DNA of 64,000 bases from the NCBI RefSeq assembly GCF_900107725.1, contig NZ_FNQO01000001.1, positions 1,604,458-1,668,457 on the forward strand, read 5' to 3'. The translations under genes were made by a program, and so were the position numbers. The stretch comes from Microbulbifer marinus (GTDB lineage: Bacteria > Pseudomonadota > Gammaproteobacteria > Pseudomonadales > Cellvibrionaceae). Each line of letters begins with the position of its first letter. The first letter of the stretch is position 1. Positions 1 to 7,343 of the stretch are shown piece by piece. The notes under the pieces were generated by a model. It made no database searches. It was not told where the DNA came from and was given only the letters and a program-made list of their open reading frames with translations.

Positions 1-149
1 TCCGGCTGGCCGATGGACAAGTGGATTACATCGTCCATGGTCGCCGCCATGTTGACCATCTTGCGGATCCCCGGCACCGGAATCGTCAGTAGCGCCGGAT
101 TCCAGACCGGGTCCTCGGATTCGTAGAAATCGAAGTCGAGCTTGCTCAC
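1..149 (-). CDS. PLP-dependent aminotransferase, class I/II (N-terminal fragment)
   Basis: Only the first 49 codons lie in the window; the rest is beyond the left edge. The visible N-terminus includes PVPGIRKMVNMAATMDDV followed by IHLSIGQPD, the segment just before the cofactor domain in fold-type I aminotransferases, which exchange amino groups between amino acids and 2-oxo acids using pyridoxal phosphate. The start is a GTG that overlaps the TGA of the upstream amidase gene (GTGA), with a GGAGG ribosome site in the last amidase codons, so the two are almost certainly co-transcribed and translationally coupled. The substrate cannot be told from this fragment. Confidence 0.8.
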   Translation of the reverse strand, partial: MSKLDFDFYESEDPVWNPALLTIPVPGIRKMVNMAATMDDVIHLSIGQP

Positions 150-1588
150 GCCTCCTCCCCGGCAGCAGCGTCGACGCGGAAAAGCTCCGGACGCCGATCG
201 GTCAGCGGCGCGGCCAGCTGATACGCCTGGCCCGCGCGCAGTACGGTGGCGTCGTCAAAACGCCGCCCAACCAGCTGCAGGCCGATCGGCAGGCCGTCGG
301 CGGAAAAGCCGCAGGGCACCGACAGCGCTGGCTGGCCGGTGAGGTTGAATGGATAGGTAAACGGCGTCCACGAGGGCCAGCGGGTGCTGGGCCAGTCTTC
401 CGGTACTTCGCGACCGGCCTTGAACGCGGTGACCGGCAGCGTCGGCGTCAGCAGCAGATCGTATTTCTGGTGGAAATGCGCCATGCGCTCGCACAGGGCG
501 GTGCGCTCGTTGACCGCGGCCAGATAATCGAGCATCGACAACTGCGCCGCCTTCTCCGCCACCGCCACCAGCTGTTGATCCATCAGTGCGCGCTGGCGCT
601 TGCCGAGATTGCGCAACGCATTGGCCGCGCCGCCGTAAAACAGGTGACCGAACGCCGCCAGCGGATCGTCAAAGCCCGGATCTACTTCCGTCACCTCGGC
701 GCCGAGCGACTGCAAAACCTTGACCGCGGCGTGCACGGCCTCCTCCACCTCGCGATCCAGTTGCACGTAGCCGAGGGCGGAACTGAAGGCGATGCGCAGC
801 CCCTTCAGCAGTTCCTCCGGTTCGCCCTGAACCTCGCCGAAATAGTCGATGTTGCGCCGCGGGATCGCCTGGGTATCGCGGTGGTCCACCTCGGACAACA
901 CGTTCATCATCAGCGCGCAGTCCGCCACCGTCCAGGTCATCGGACCGGCGTGGGCCAGCGTGCCGAAGGGGCTCGGCGGCCAGTGCGGCACCTCACCGAA
1001 ACTGGGCTTGAGGCCGACGAGACCACAGAAGCCGGCGGGGATACGAATGGAACCACCCGCGTCGGTGCCCAGTGCCAGCGGCCCCATGCCCAGCGGCACC
1101 GCCGCGGCGCTGCCGCCGCTGGAACCACCGGCGGTCTTGTCGGTATTCCAGGGATTACGGGTGACGCCGTCGATCGGGTTGTCGGTGACGCCCTTCCAGC
1201 CAAACTCCGGCGTGGTGGTCTTGCCCAGCGGGATGTAACCGTTGCGCCGCAGTGCGGCGACACAGGGCGCCTCCTTACCCAGGGTCGTTTCGGGATCGAT
1301 GGTCTTGGAGCCTTTTAGTGTCGGCCACATCGGCGTCAGGAACACGTCCTTGATCGCGACGGGCACACCGTCCAGCAGCCCCTGCGTCTCACCGCGCACA
1401 TAGCGCTGCTCCGATTCGCGTGCCCAGGCCAGGCTGGTTTCACCGTCCACCAGGCAGTAGGCATTGACCGCGGGATTGCAGCGCTCTATCTGGCGCAGCA
1501 GTGCTTCGGTGACCTCTACCGGGGAAAATGCCTTGTCTTTATACCCTTGCAGTAACTCCACCGCCGTCATGCGGATAAAATCACTCAT
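146..1588 (-). CDS. Amidase (amidase signature family)
   Basis: A 480-residue amidase-signature hydrolase, the usual length for the family, which cleaves carboxamide bonds with a Ser-cisSer-Lys triad. All three elements are visible: Lys80 in PVAIKDVF, Ser156 in the glycine/serine-rich GGSSGGS segment and nucleophile Ser180 in GTDAGGSIR; the 24-residue spacing between the two serines is the family norm. No signal peptide is seen, so it should be cytoplasmic. The ATG is preceded by GAGGG at suitable distance. It overlaps the following aminotransferase start by 3 bases, suggesting joint processing of an amide and the resulting amino or oxo acid. The substrate is unknown; GatA is unlikely because gatB and gatC are not adjacent. 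Confidence 0.9.
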   Translation of the reverse strand: MSDFIRMTAVELLQGYKDKAFSPVEVTEALLRQIERCNPAVNAYCLVDGETSLAWARESEQRYVRGETQGLLDGVPVAIKDVFLTPMWPTLKGSKTIDPETTLGKEAPCVAALRRNGYIPLGKTTTPEFGWKGVTDNPIDGVTRNPWNTDKTAGGSSGGSAAAVPLGMGPLALGTDAGGSIRIPAGFCGLVGLKPSFGEVPHWPPSPFGTLAHAGPMTWTVADCALMMNVLSEVDHRDTQAIPRRNIDYFGEVQGEPEELLKGLRIAFSSALGYVQLDREVEEAVHAAVKVLQSLGAEVTEVDPGFDDPLAAFGHLFYGGAANALRNLGKRQRALMDQQLVAVAEKAAQLSMLDYLAAVNERTALCERMAHFHQKYDLLLTPTLPVTAFKAGREVPEDWPSTRWPSWTPFTYPFNLTGQPALSVPCGFSADGLPIGLQLVGRRFDDATVLRAGQAYQLAAPLTDRRPELFRVDAAAGEEA

Positions 1589-1804
1589 CGGCCATCCCTC
1601 TTGTTCTCGATTTATTCCCCCATCCTAGTACGATGTGGCGCGCATTTATAAGGCGATAAGCGGATTCACGTTGACTCATACGCCCCGATTACATTCCGCA
1701 AATTTTGTGACACAGGTCACGCCCGGTGTGATTCCTTCAGGCTGCAGTCAGCCTTGGTGAGATAATTTGCCGCTTCGAGACACCCCTGGACGGGAACAGA
1801 CACA

Positions 1805-2431
1805 GTGAAACTAAGAACGAAAATGATGCCACTCGCAGCCCTGGCGCTCCTCGCCAGCGGCTGCGCCACCATGAGCGAAGAGGAGTGCCGGGTCGCGGAT
1901 TGGCACGCGATCGGTTATGAGGACGGCGCCGCTGGCCTGCAGGTTGCACAGCTGGGCAAGCGCCGCGAGGCCTGTGCGGAATACGGTGTGCGACCGGATG
2001 CGAACGCCTACCGCGCCGGCCGCGATGAGGGATTGCAGCTCTACTGCACCGAGCACCGCGGCTTCCGTCTCGGCCGCGCCGGCGGCGGTTATAACGGCGT
2101 CTGTCCGGCGGATCTGGAGGGGCTCTTCCTGCATGGCTACGAGGCCGGGCGCGAAGTGTATCTGGCCTGGAATGCGATGAACCAGGTTTCCGGCGCCATC
2201 AATGACCGCGAGCAGGAGCGCGAACATATCCTCGACGACATCACCGAAATGAGTGCGCGCCTGATCAGCGATGAGTCGACCAGGGAAGAACGCGTCACCC
2301 TGCTGGCCGATATCGCCCGCCTCAAGGGTCGGCACACCGAGCTGGGCGTGGAAATCGACGATCTGGAACACGAGCTGGCGATGCGCGAGGCGGAGTACCA
2401 GGAGGTACAGGCACGCGCCCCCTACCAGTAA
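1805..2431 (+). CDS. DUF2799 family outer-membrane lipoprotein
   Basis: A 208-residue lipoprotein with a short basic and hydrophobic leader ending in a lipobox (LLASGC), so it should be lipidated at that Cys and held at the cell envelope. The mature part begins with MSEEEC and has repeated short Gly/Tyr-containing helices (IGYEDGAAG, YRAGRDEGL, HGYEAGRE), the pattern of DUF2799. The last 60 residues form a charged, coiled-coil-like helix. It starts at GTG with GGGAA about ten bases upstream. It is transcribed alone, divergent from the amidase and convergent with the HD protein. The role of the family is not known. Confidence 0.8.
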   Translation: MKLRTKMMPLAALALLASGCATMSEEECRVADWHAIGYEDGAAGLQVAQLGKRREACAEYGVRPDANAYRAGRDEGLQLYCTEHRGFRLGRAGGGYNGVCPADLEGLFLHGYEAGREVYLAWNAMNQVSGAINDREQEREHILDDITEMSARLISDESTREERVTLLADIARLKGRHTELGVEIDDLEHELAMREAEYQEVQARAPYQ

Positions 2432-2471
2432 TGCCTGCCTACAGGCCGGCGGGCGCTGCTCGACGAGTGAA

Positions 2472-3071
2472 TTATTCGAGCAGGCCGCTGGCCACCGCGC
2501 CCTGCAGCTGTTCTTCAATCACCTGCCAGAGTTCGCGGCTGCCATCGCCGATACGGCTGTTGAGCGCAAAGACTTTCTCTTTCGGAATCTTGTTTTCCTT
2601 CCACGCGTGACCGCCGCCACGCAGGTTGTGCAGCAGCGGCGGCACGCGATCGATGGCGCGGGCGTACCTGGATTCCGCCGTCTCGCCGGCCTCGAATTCC
2701 TGCCACAGAGCAAACAGTTCTTCGCCCCGGCCGCCCGGCACCAGGGCCAGCACGCGCTGTACGCCGGCGGCCTCGGCCGCTTTCTGTTCCGCGGTTTCGC
2801 TCGCGTAAACAATCTTGTCGCCGGCATCTATCTCGCCCAGATCGTGGATCAGCAGCATTCTGATCACGCGGTCTATATCCACCGGCTCATTGGCGTATTC
2901 CCTGAACATCAGCGCAGTGAGGCACACATGCCAGCTGTGTTCGGCGGAATTCTCCCGGCGCTCGAGACCGACCGGGCGGGTCTTGCGCAGCACCGCCTTT
3001 AACTTTTCGATTTCGACGACAAACTCCAGCAGCTGCTCGATTTCGCCGACCCTCGTTTCTTGCATCGTCAC
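2472..3071 (-). CDS. HD-domain hydrolase (YfbR/HDDC2-like)
   Basis: A 199-residue protein with a metal-binding HD domain: EHSWHVCL supplies the first His, and LLIHDLGEID the diagnostic His-Asp pair, followed by GDKIVYA. This arrangement is that of the YfbR/HDDC2 group, which includes 5'-deoxynucleotidases, so removal of phosphate from nucleoside monophosphates is a reasonable guess but unproven. It is cytoplasmic. Its ATG overlaps the stop of the upstream GFA gene by four bases (ATGA), making it the last gene of an Ldh-GFA-HD operon with tight translational coupling. Confidence 0.82.
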   Translation of the reverse strand: MTMQETRVGEIEQLLEFVVEIEKLKAVLRKTRPVGLERRENSAEHSWHVCLTALMFREYANEPVDIDRVIRMLLIHDLGEIDAGDKIVYASETAEQKAAEAAGVQRVLALVPGGRGEELFALWQEFEAGETAESRYARAIDRVPPLLHNLRGGGHAWKENKIPKEKVFALNSRIGDGSRELWQVIEEQLQGAVASGLLE

Positions 3072-3469
3072 TCCTCGCGATCCGCCGGATGGTTGACGCC
3101 GTCATTGACCGGCACCTCGCCGATCGCAAACGGGTTGACGCCCTCCAGGCAGGCGATATTGAAACCGTACTGCGTCGGGTTGGAGCGGCGCTGGTGATGA
3201 GTGTAAATACCGCAAGTGCCACAGAAATAATGCTTCGCAGTACCGGTGTTGAACTGGTACAGCCGCAAATGCTCTTCGCCGCAAGTGATCTTGATTCCGC
3301 TTAAGGGTACTGAGGCGACGATGGCACCGCGCCGGCGGCACAGGGAGCAATCGCAGCGACGCGGTTCGACAATACCGTCAGGCAACTGCAGTTCAAACTG
3401 CACCGCGCCACAGTGGCAGGAAGCCCGGTGCACCGGTTCAATTACCGTCGCGCCAACTTTTCTGATCAA
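3068..3469 (-). CDS. GFA family protein (CENP-V/Gfa zinc-binding fold)
   Basis: A 133-residue protein with the zinc-binding cysteines of the GFA/CENP-V family: SCHCGAVQF near the N-terminus, CDCSLCRRRG in the middle and YFCGTCGIYTHH near residue 85. The family is named after a glutathione-dependent formaldehyde-activating enzyme, but most members have no proven reaction. The start is a TTG that overlaps the upstream Ldh stop (TTGA) and has GAGGGG six bases away, so reinitiation after Ldh is likely. It also overlaps the HD gene downstream. A role in thiol-adduct or aldehyde handling is only inference. Confidence 0.85.
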   Translation of the reverse strand: MIRKVGATVIEPVHRASCHCGAVQFELQLPDGIVEPRRCDCSLCRRRGAIVASVPLSGIKITCGEEHLRLYQFNTGTAKHYFCGTCGIYTHHQRRSNPTQYGFNIACLEGVNPFAIGEVPVNDGVNHPADREE

Positions 3470-4554
3470 GAATTCCCCTCTTTATCCGCTGCAGTGGTTC
3501 TGTCGCACGGCCGCGGCATGGGCACCCCCAGTTTTTCCGCCCAGGGCCTGAGGTCCTCCATGATCGACGGGTACAGTTCGACGCCCTCGCGCAGCTGCTG
3601 CGCCCGCGCGGCCCAGGCGCGCTGGCCCGGCACCCGCACCGGCGAGTCGCTGTCGCTGCGGCTGTTTTCCCACAGGTCGCACAGGGTCACCGTCTGGCGC
3701 AGGAAGTCCGCGCGGGAACCGAACGCCTGTGGATCGATGATCTGCAGGAACACCGAGTTGGCCTCGTCGTCATCCTTCGCCGCCGTGTCTGCGCGCCCAT
3801 AGCCGCCGAGCGCCATCGACAGCACTTCCAGCATCGCCGACAGCGCCGCGCCCTTGTAACCGTGATCGGCGCCACCCACCGGCAGGATACTGCCGCCATT
3901 TTTGAATGCCGCCGGATCATCGGAAATATTGCCCTCGCTGTCCTTCAGGCACGGCTGCGGCATTTTCCTGCCCTCGCGCTGGGCGCGGGCGACGTAGCCG
4001 CCAGCCGTCACCGACATACTGATATCGAACAGCAGTGGGTAGTCGCCGGCAGGCGCGGCAAAGGCGAGTGGATTGGCGGAAAACAGCGGATCCCGACTGC
4101 CCTGCGGCGAAACGGTATTTTCCGCCGGTGTCGAGCAGGTCAGTATCGCCACATAACCCGCCTCGACGATCGGCGGCAGGTAGGCGGCCAGGCAGGCGAC
4201 ATGCTGGCTGCGACGGATGGTGGCGGTCACCACGCCGTGCTCCGGCACCCGCTGCAGCGCCTGCTCAATGGCAAGCGTCAGCACCCAGGGGCCCGGTAAA
4301 AAGTCGGCATCCCAGTTGAAGCAGTTGCCGCGGTCGGTGAGCAGATGCGGCTCGCCCTCCTTGCGGGACTCGCCGTCCAGTAACCATCCCAGGTTGCTCG
4401 CGACACGATTCATGCCATGGGTGGTGAAGCCGAGTAGATCGGCCTGCAAAAACACCTTCGCCATTACCTCTGCTCGCTCGGCGGCGAGGCCGGCGCGCTG
4501 AAACATTTCACTGGCGAATTGCTGCAATTCCGCTGCGTCGTAGCGTTTCGACAT
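3466..4554 (-). CDS. Ldh family NAD(P)-dependent 2-oxoacid/imine reductase
   Basis: A 362-residue member of the malate/L-lactate dehydrogenase (Ldh_2) family, a fold unlike the Rossmann-type lactate dehydrogenases. Members reduce 2-oxo acids or cyclic imines (malate, ureidoglycolate, piperideine-2-carboxylate). Visible marks are TTHGMNRV near the N-terminus, the SANPLAFAAPAG segment and the late DHGYKGAALSAMLEVL helix. An upstream in-frame start exists at 4584, but the ATG at 4554 has a good GGGAG site and gives the typical MSKRYDAAEL beginning. It is first gene of an operon with GFA and HD proteins (four-base overlaps). The exact substrate is not decidable from sequence. Confidence 0.85.
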   Translation of the reverse strand: MSKRYDAAELQQFASEMFQRAGLAAERAEVMAKVFLQADLLGFTTHGMNRVASNLGWLLDGESRKEGEPHLLTDRGNCFNWDADFLPGPWVLTLAIEQALQRVPEHGVVTATIRRSQHVACLAAYLPPIVEAGYVAILTCSTPAENTVSPQGSRDPLFSANPLAFAAPAGDYPLLFDISMSVTAGGYVARAQREGRKMPQPCLKDSEGNISDDPAAFKNGGSILPVGGADHGYKGAALSAMLEVLSMALGGYGRADTAAKDDDEANSVFLQIIDPQAFGSRADFLRQTVTLCDLWENSRSDSDSPVRVPGQRAWAARAQQLREGVELYPSIMEDLRPWAEKLGVPMPRPCDRTTAADKEGNS

Positions 4555-4580
4555 AGGAACTCCCTGCTCTGAATAGTGTT

Positions 4581-4997
4581 TCAATGGTCTTTAACTTTGC
4601 CGCGCATCGCTTTCACCTGGCCGCGCCGTGTCTTGTGCTGCAGCCGCCTTTCTTTGGCGCCCTTGCTGGGCTTGGTCGGGACGCGCTTTTTTTGCTTCCT
4701 GCTGGCCTTTTCCACCAGTAGCCGCAAACGCTCCAGCGCGTCTGCGCGATTCTTTTCCTGGGTGCGAAAGCGCTGCGCCTTGATCACGATCACCCCATCG
4801 GCACTGATGCGCTGGTCCTGCATTTTGAGCAGTCGCTCCTTTAACTCGTCCGGCAGCGAGGACGACGCAATATCGAACCGCAGGTGAATGGCGCTGGACA
4901 CCTTGTTGATGTTCTGGCCGCCAGCGCCCTGGGCGCGTACCGCGTGCATCTCCACCTCGTCCAGTGGAATCGTCAGATTTCTAGAAATTTTCAACAT
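4581..4997 (-). CDS. arfB: Alternative ribosome-rescue factor ArfB
   Basis: A 138-residue class I release-factor-like peptidyl-tRNA hydrolase. The catalytic GGQ loop is present in VRAQGAGGQNINKVSS, followed by AIHLRFDIASSSLP and DGVIVIKAQRFRTQ, as in E. coli ArfB. The C-terminus is very basic (KRVPTKPSKGAKERR and onwards), the tail that enters the empty mRNA channel of stalled ribosomes. The start at 4997 gives MLKISRNLTIP, matching the family; a GTG at 5036 would add 13 unlike residues. The ribosome site is weak. It lies 27 bases upstream of the Ldh gene and is divergent from the BCCT transporter. Confidence 0.92.
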   Translation of the reverse strand: MLKISRNLTIPLDEVEMHAVRAQGAGGQNINKVSSAIHLRFDIASSSLPDELKERLLKMQDQRISADGVIVIKAQRFRTQEKNRADALERLRLLVEKASRKQKKRVPTKPSKGAKERRLQHKTRRGQVKAMRGKVKDH

Positions 4998-5108
4998 ATA
5001 AGACTGATTTGTTATGCGATATCCAAATAGCGGCACACATTGTCTATGCTAGGACTGATAGCCGCAAAATTTAACCCATCGCTGCAGCATTCCCAGGCGG
5101 TACCCGCG

Positions 5109-7094
5109 ATGACAGAACAAAGTCCCCCCGGCAAGGCCCATTTCGATCCACCGGTGTTCTACATCTCAACAGCGGTATTGTTGCTGCTGGTGGCCTACGC
5201 CGTGGTCTTTCCGGAAACCGCCACGGCACAATTCAAGGAGCTACAGGCGGCCATCGTCACCAACATGAGTTGGTACTATGTGCTGGTGGTGGCGATTATC
5301 CTGATCAGTGTCATCGTAATCGGGATTTCCAAGTTCGGCGAAGTGAAACTGGGACCGGAGCACTCGGAGCCAGATTACGATTTCTGGTCCTGGTTTGCGA
5401 TGCTGTTCTCCGCCGGCATGGGGATCGGCCTGCTGTTCTTCGGTGTGGCCGAGCCGGTGATGCATTATCTGCAGCCGCCGGTGGGCGAAACCGGTACCGT
5501 AGCCGCAGCGCGCCAGGCAATGGTACTGACCTATTTCCACTGGGGTTTTCACGCCTGGGCTATCTACGCCATTGTGGCGTTAATCCTCGGTTATTTCAGT
5601 TACCGTCACAAACTGCCACTCACCCTGCGCTCCGCCCTCTACCCGATGATCGGCGAACGCATCCACGGTCCCATCGGCCACGCGGTAGATATCTTTGCCA
5701 TTGTCGGCACCGTGTGCGGCGTGGCCACCACATTGGGTTACGGGGTACTGCAAATCAACTCCGGGCTGAATCATTTATTTGGCCTGCCGGTCGGCGTCGA
5801 AGCACAGGTGGTGCTGATTGTCGTTACCACCATACTCGCCACCATTTCCGTTGTCCTGGGATTGGACACCGGAATCAAGCGGCTGTCGCAGCTGAATATG
5901 ACACTGGCGGCGCTTCTTCTGGTCATGGTGTTACTGCTCGGTAGTACCGTTTACCTGCTGCAGGCCTTCGTGCAGAACTTTGGCAGTTACCTGTCGGTGA
6001 TCGTCAACAAGACGTTCAATCTGTACGCCTACCAACCCACCGACTGGCTCGGCGGCTGGACCATCCTCTATTGGGGCTGGTGGATGTCGTGGTCACCGTT
6101 TGTGGGGCTGTTTATCGCGCGCATCTCCCGCGGGCGCACCATTAGGGAGTTCGTCGTGGGCGCCATGATGGTACCGGCCCTGGTAACCCTGCTGTGGATG
6201 ACGTTCTTTGGCAACTCTGCGATCCATATGATCCTCAACGAGGGGCTGACATCGCTCGGCGAAATTGTCGCCAAGGATCAGTCGGTGGCGTTGTTCCAGT
6301 TTCTTGAGCAGTTCCCCTTCTCCAGTGTATTTTCTTTCGTTGCGGTAGTGATGGTGGTGGTGTTTTTCGTCACCTCTGCCGATTCCGGAGCATTGGTCGT
6401 GAATATGCTGTCGTCACACGGTCGCGACGACACGCCGCTGTGGCAACGTATTTTCTGGTGCTTCCTGATCGGCGCAGTTGCCATCGCGTTGCTGCTCGCC
6501 GGGGGTCTCGGTTCCCTGCAAACGGCGGTCATCGCCAGCGCGCTGCCCTTCTCGGCGATATTGCTGGTGGCCATTTATGGACTGGTCACCGCCCTGCGCG
6601 CGGACACAGTGAAACGCATTACCCAGAGTGCGCCGGTATCACCGATCAGTGCGCGCAACCCGGTGGTATGGCAGCGGCGGCTGAAGAATGCGCTGCAACT
6701 GCCGTCGCTGGAAGAGGTGCGCGAGTACATTCGCGATATCGGCAAACCCGCTTTGCACGAGTTTGCCGAGGAATTCAAAAAAAACGGCTATACCGCCAAG
6801 GTCACCGAGAACCAGAACGAGTGGGTGCAGGTCGAGGTGCTGCAGGGCGAGGAAGTGAGCTTTGTCTATGGGCTACACCCAAAGGCAACTCTCAAGCCCG
6901 ATGCCGCCAACCCGGATGAGGAACTGGACGACACTCACGACGTCGGCTCGCCGGATATCTATTTCCGTGCCGAAGTCCATCTCTTTGAGGGCGGGCAGGA
7001 CTACGACGTGATGGGTTGGACCAAGGACCAGCTGCTCACCGATATGGTCTCCCAGTACGAGCGCCACCTGCAGTTTCTCCATACGGTGCGATAG
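5109..7094 (+). CDS. BCCT-family choline/betaine transporter (BetT-like)
   Basis: A 661-residue secondary transporter with about 12 membrane spans. The BCCT signature is clear: GMGIGLLFFGVAEP in the glycine-rich helix and WTILYWGWWMSWSPFVGLF in the tryptophan-rich helix. A hydrophilic C-terminal region of roughly 140 residues (from EEVREYIRDIGKPAL) resembles the regulatory tail of BetT-type carriers, which favours choline or glycine-betaine uptake for osmoprotection. An in-frame TTG at 5040 would extend the protein, but the ATG at 5109 has AGGCGG eight bases away. No bet genes are nearby. The GDSL esterase gene follows after 249 bases with its own promoter. Confidence 0.88.
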   Translation: MTEQSPPGKAHFDPPVFYISTAVLLLLVAYAVVFPETATAQFKELQAAIVTNMSWYYVLVVAIILISVIVIGISKFGEVKLGPEHSEPDYDFWSWFAMLFSAGMGIGLLFFGVAEPVMHYLQPPVGETGTVAAARQAMVLTYFHWGFHAWAIYAIVALILGYFSYRHKLPLTLRSALYPMIGERIHGPIGHAVDIFAIVGTVCGVATTLGYGVLQINSGLNHLFGLPVGVEAQVVLIVVTTILATISVVLGLDTGIKRLSQLNMTLAALLLVMVLLLGSTVYLLQAFVQNFGSYLSVIVNKTFNLYAYQPTDWLGGWTILYWGWWMSWSPFVGLFIARISRGRTIREFVVGAMMVPALVTLLWMTFFGNSAIHMILNEGLTSLGEIVAKDQSVALFQFLEQFPFSSVFSFVAVVMVVVFFVTSADSGALVVNMLSSHGRDDTPLWQRIFWCFLIGAVAIALLLAGGLGSLQTAVIASALPFSAILLVAIYGLVTALRADTVKRITQSAPVSPISARNPVVWQRRLKNALQLPSLEEVREYIRDIGKPALHEFAEEFKKNGYTAKVTENQNEWVQVEVLQGEEVSFVYGLHPKATLKPDAANPDEELDDTHDVGSPDIYFRAEVHLFEGGQDYDVMGWTKDQLLTDMVSQYERHLQFLHTVR

Positions 7095-7197
7095 CGCGCC
7101 AGAGTCTTCACTCGCTACTCTCCACCGCCGCGTGCAGAGACAGAATTCGTCGCGGCAGAAAGTGACCGACCAGCCAGCCTTGTGTTCACTGACTCCT

Positions 7198-7226
7198 TTC
7201 ACTGTCCAAGTCAAATCCGCTAGTAT
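7198..7226 (+). promoter_or_regulatory. Putative sigma70 promoter of the GDSL autotransporter
   Basis: TTCACT (7198-7203), 17 bases, TAGTAT (7221-7226); four of six matches to the -35 consensus and a good -10. It would give a leader of about 110 bases before the esterase start. Confidence 0.4.
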
Positions 7227-7343
7227 GAACGGATTCCTTGAGGTGCAGGAATAACAACAATAATGACGCGCGCCCCTATCTATCTTTGGCATTCTCAGAA
7301 GCTGCCGGCGGGCGCGCGGTGTATCCGCGATTAGGAGAAAACC

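Noticed and set aside
146-1588. Identification of the amidase as GatA
   Set aside because: No gatB or gatC neighbour, and the partner gene is an aminotransferase, so a general amidase is the safer call.
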